DNA of 15,408 bases from an uncultured Alphaproteobacteria bacterium (GTDB taxonomy: Bacteria > Pseudomonadota > Alphaproteobacteria > Rs-D84). The notes below the pieces were generated by a model. It was not told the DNA's origin, did no database searches, and saw only the letters and a program-made list of their open reading frames with translations. The stretch covers positions 1 to 15,408 of the forward strand of contig CAMZDE010000022.1 of NCBI GenBank assembly GCA_947305255.1, given 5' to 3'. The position numbers and the translations under genes are program-made. Below are positions 14,861-15,408 of the stretch, in pieces; within the stretch, counting starts at the first letter, position 1, and every line of letters starts with the position of its first letter.

Positions 14861-15408
14861 TTATGGTAAAATATCATAAACGTTTTGCAACAATAATCCC
14901 GTTGTCGCATCATCATCGTCCCACGTCGTGTATATTTCAACACCGGCGCCTGTCATATACGCGCTTATTGCTGAAAGAACACCTGCCCCCGATACTACGC
15001 CAGTTTCAAAAAATGGGTCTTCGCCAGCGGCTTGTACAGCAACCAAGCTTTCGCCGCCATTTATGCCTTGACGTACTACGTCATCCATTTCCGGCGCACC
15101 TATAACATGATCAAAAGAATTTCCAAAACCATCCTCTAACTTATCTTGTTTGTCGGCCATTCCGCTCGTCAAAGTGGCTACATCGTCGGCGACATTATTC
15201 ACTGCGGCGATGGCGTCGTTATATGCACCCTTTACATACGCAGTTGTTGCGATATGCGATTCGTCCGCGGTGCTTGGGGTGACGGTCACATATGGTGCGT
15301 TGGCGGTTGCAACAACCGGATTTGATGACGCATGTGCCGGCCCAACGGCAACAACCGGATCGGTTGCGTTTGCAGCAAACGGCAGCGCAAGCCATATTGC
15401 CAATGATA
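14861..15408 (-). CDS. Exported protein of unknown function, N-terminus beyond the window
   Basis: The reading frame stays open to the right edge, and the first visible residues (SLAIWLALPFAANA-TD) look like the end of a signal peptide cut after ANA. The true start therefore lies outside, and the TTG at 15403 is not a convincing start. The mature part of about 165 residues is rich in A, V, D, G and T and has no cysteine. It contains HIATTAYVKGAYNDAIAAVNNVADDVATL and KQDKL, a pattern resembling trimeric fibre or tail-fibre stalk segments and large exported proteins of uncultured gut alphaproteobacteria. That link is from memory and tentative. The last part, EIYTTWDDDDATTGLLLQN, is acidic. A surface or periplasmic location is inferred from the signal peptide. 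Confidence 0.75.
   Translation of the reverse strand, partial: SLAIWLALPFAANATDPVVAVGPAHASSNPVVATANAPYVTVTPSTADESHIATTAYVKGAYNDAIAAVNNVADDVATLTSGMADKQDKLEDGFGNSFDHVIGAPEMDDVVRQGINGGESLVAVQAAGEDPFFETGVVSGAGVLSAISAYMTGAGVEIYTTWDDDDATTGLLLQNVYDILP

Overview
The window is AT-rich, densely coded chromosomal DNA, most likely from an alphaproteobacterium. Evidence for this is a DUF2155 gene (a family typical of alphaproteobacteria), an AddA-type double-strand-break helicase, the trmD-rplS pair, and frequent TTG leucine codons. A signal-peptide protein at the right edge with a TTAYVKGAYNDAI / KQDKL pattern reminds me of uncultured gut alphaproteobacteria (RF32-like); that placement is a guess from memory. 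No tRNA, rRNA, CRISPR array, insertion sequence or prophage was seen.

Layout. (1) 1-620: the end of trmD, ATGA-coupled to rplS, then a terminator. (2) 632-2098, minus strand: an orphan AbiEii-like nucleotidyltransferase followed 15 nt later by a small metallophosphoesterase, behind their own promoter. (3) 2195-4713, plus strand: a four-gene run with almost no gaps: DUF2155 protein, small membrane protein, DUF1460 amidase-like lipoprotein, tsaD. (4) 4735-7003, plus: two paralogous proteins of a possible cysteine-peptidase-like fold, then xseA. (5) 7050-8054, plus: two paralogous small proteins of unknown function, each behind a strong promoter, ending in a 17-bp hairpin. (6) 8101-12825, minus: recN, an AddA nuclease domain as a separate ORF, and the AddA helicase portion. 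(7) 12910-14829, plus: a membrane-anchored coiled-coil protein whose promoter appears to overlap that of addA. (8) 14861 to the edge, minus: the partial exported protein.

DNA repair is the clearest theme: xseA, recN and addA lie close together. tsaD (tRNA t6A modification), trmD (tRNA m1G37) and rplS belong to translation. The DUF2155 and DUF1460 genes belong to the envelope.

The most notable signal is regulatory. Four promoters (abiEii, the DUF2155 gene, the first gene of the xseA operon, recN) place a TTGAnn / 16-17 nt / TAnnAT promoter so that the -10 box ends only about 4-7 nt before the start codon. This predicts leaderless mRNAs. It also moves the start of the gene before xseA to 4735. 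Other points worth following are the orphan AbiEii plus phosphoesterase pair, a paralogue pair in which one copy has lost two of three presumed catalytic residues, the split AddA, and two overlapping dyads at the 7050 promoter.
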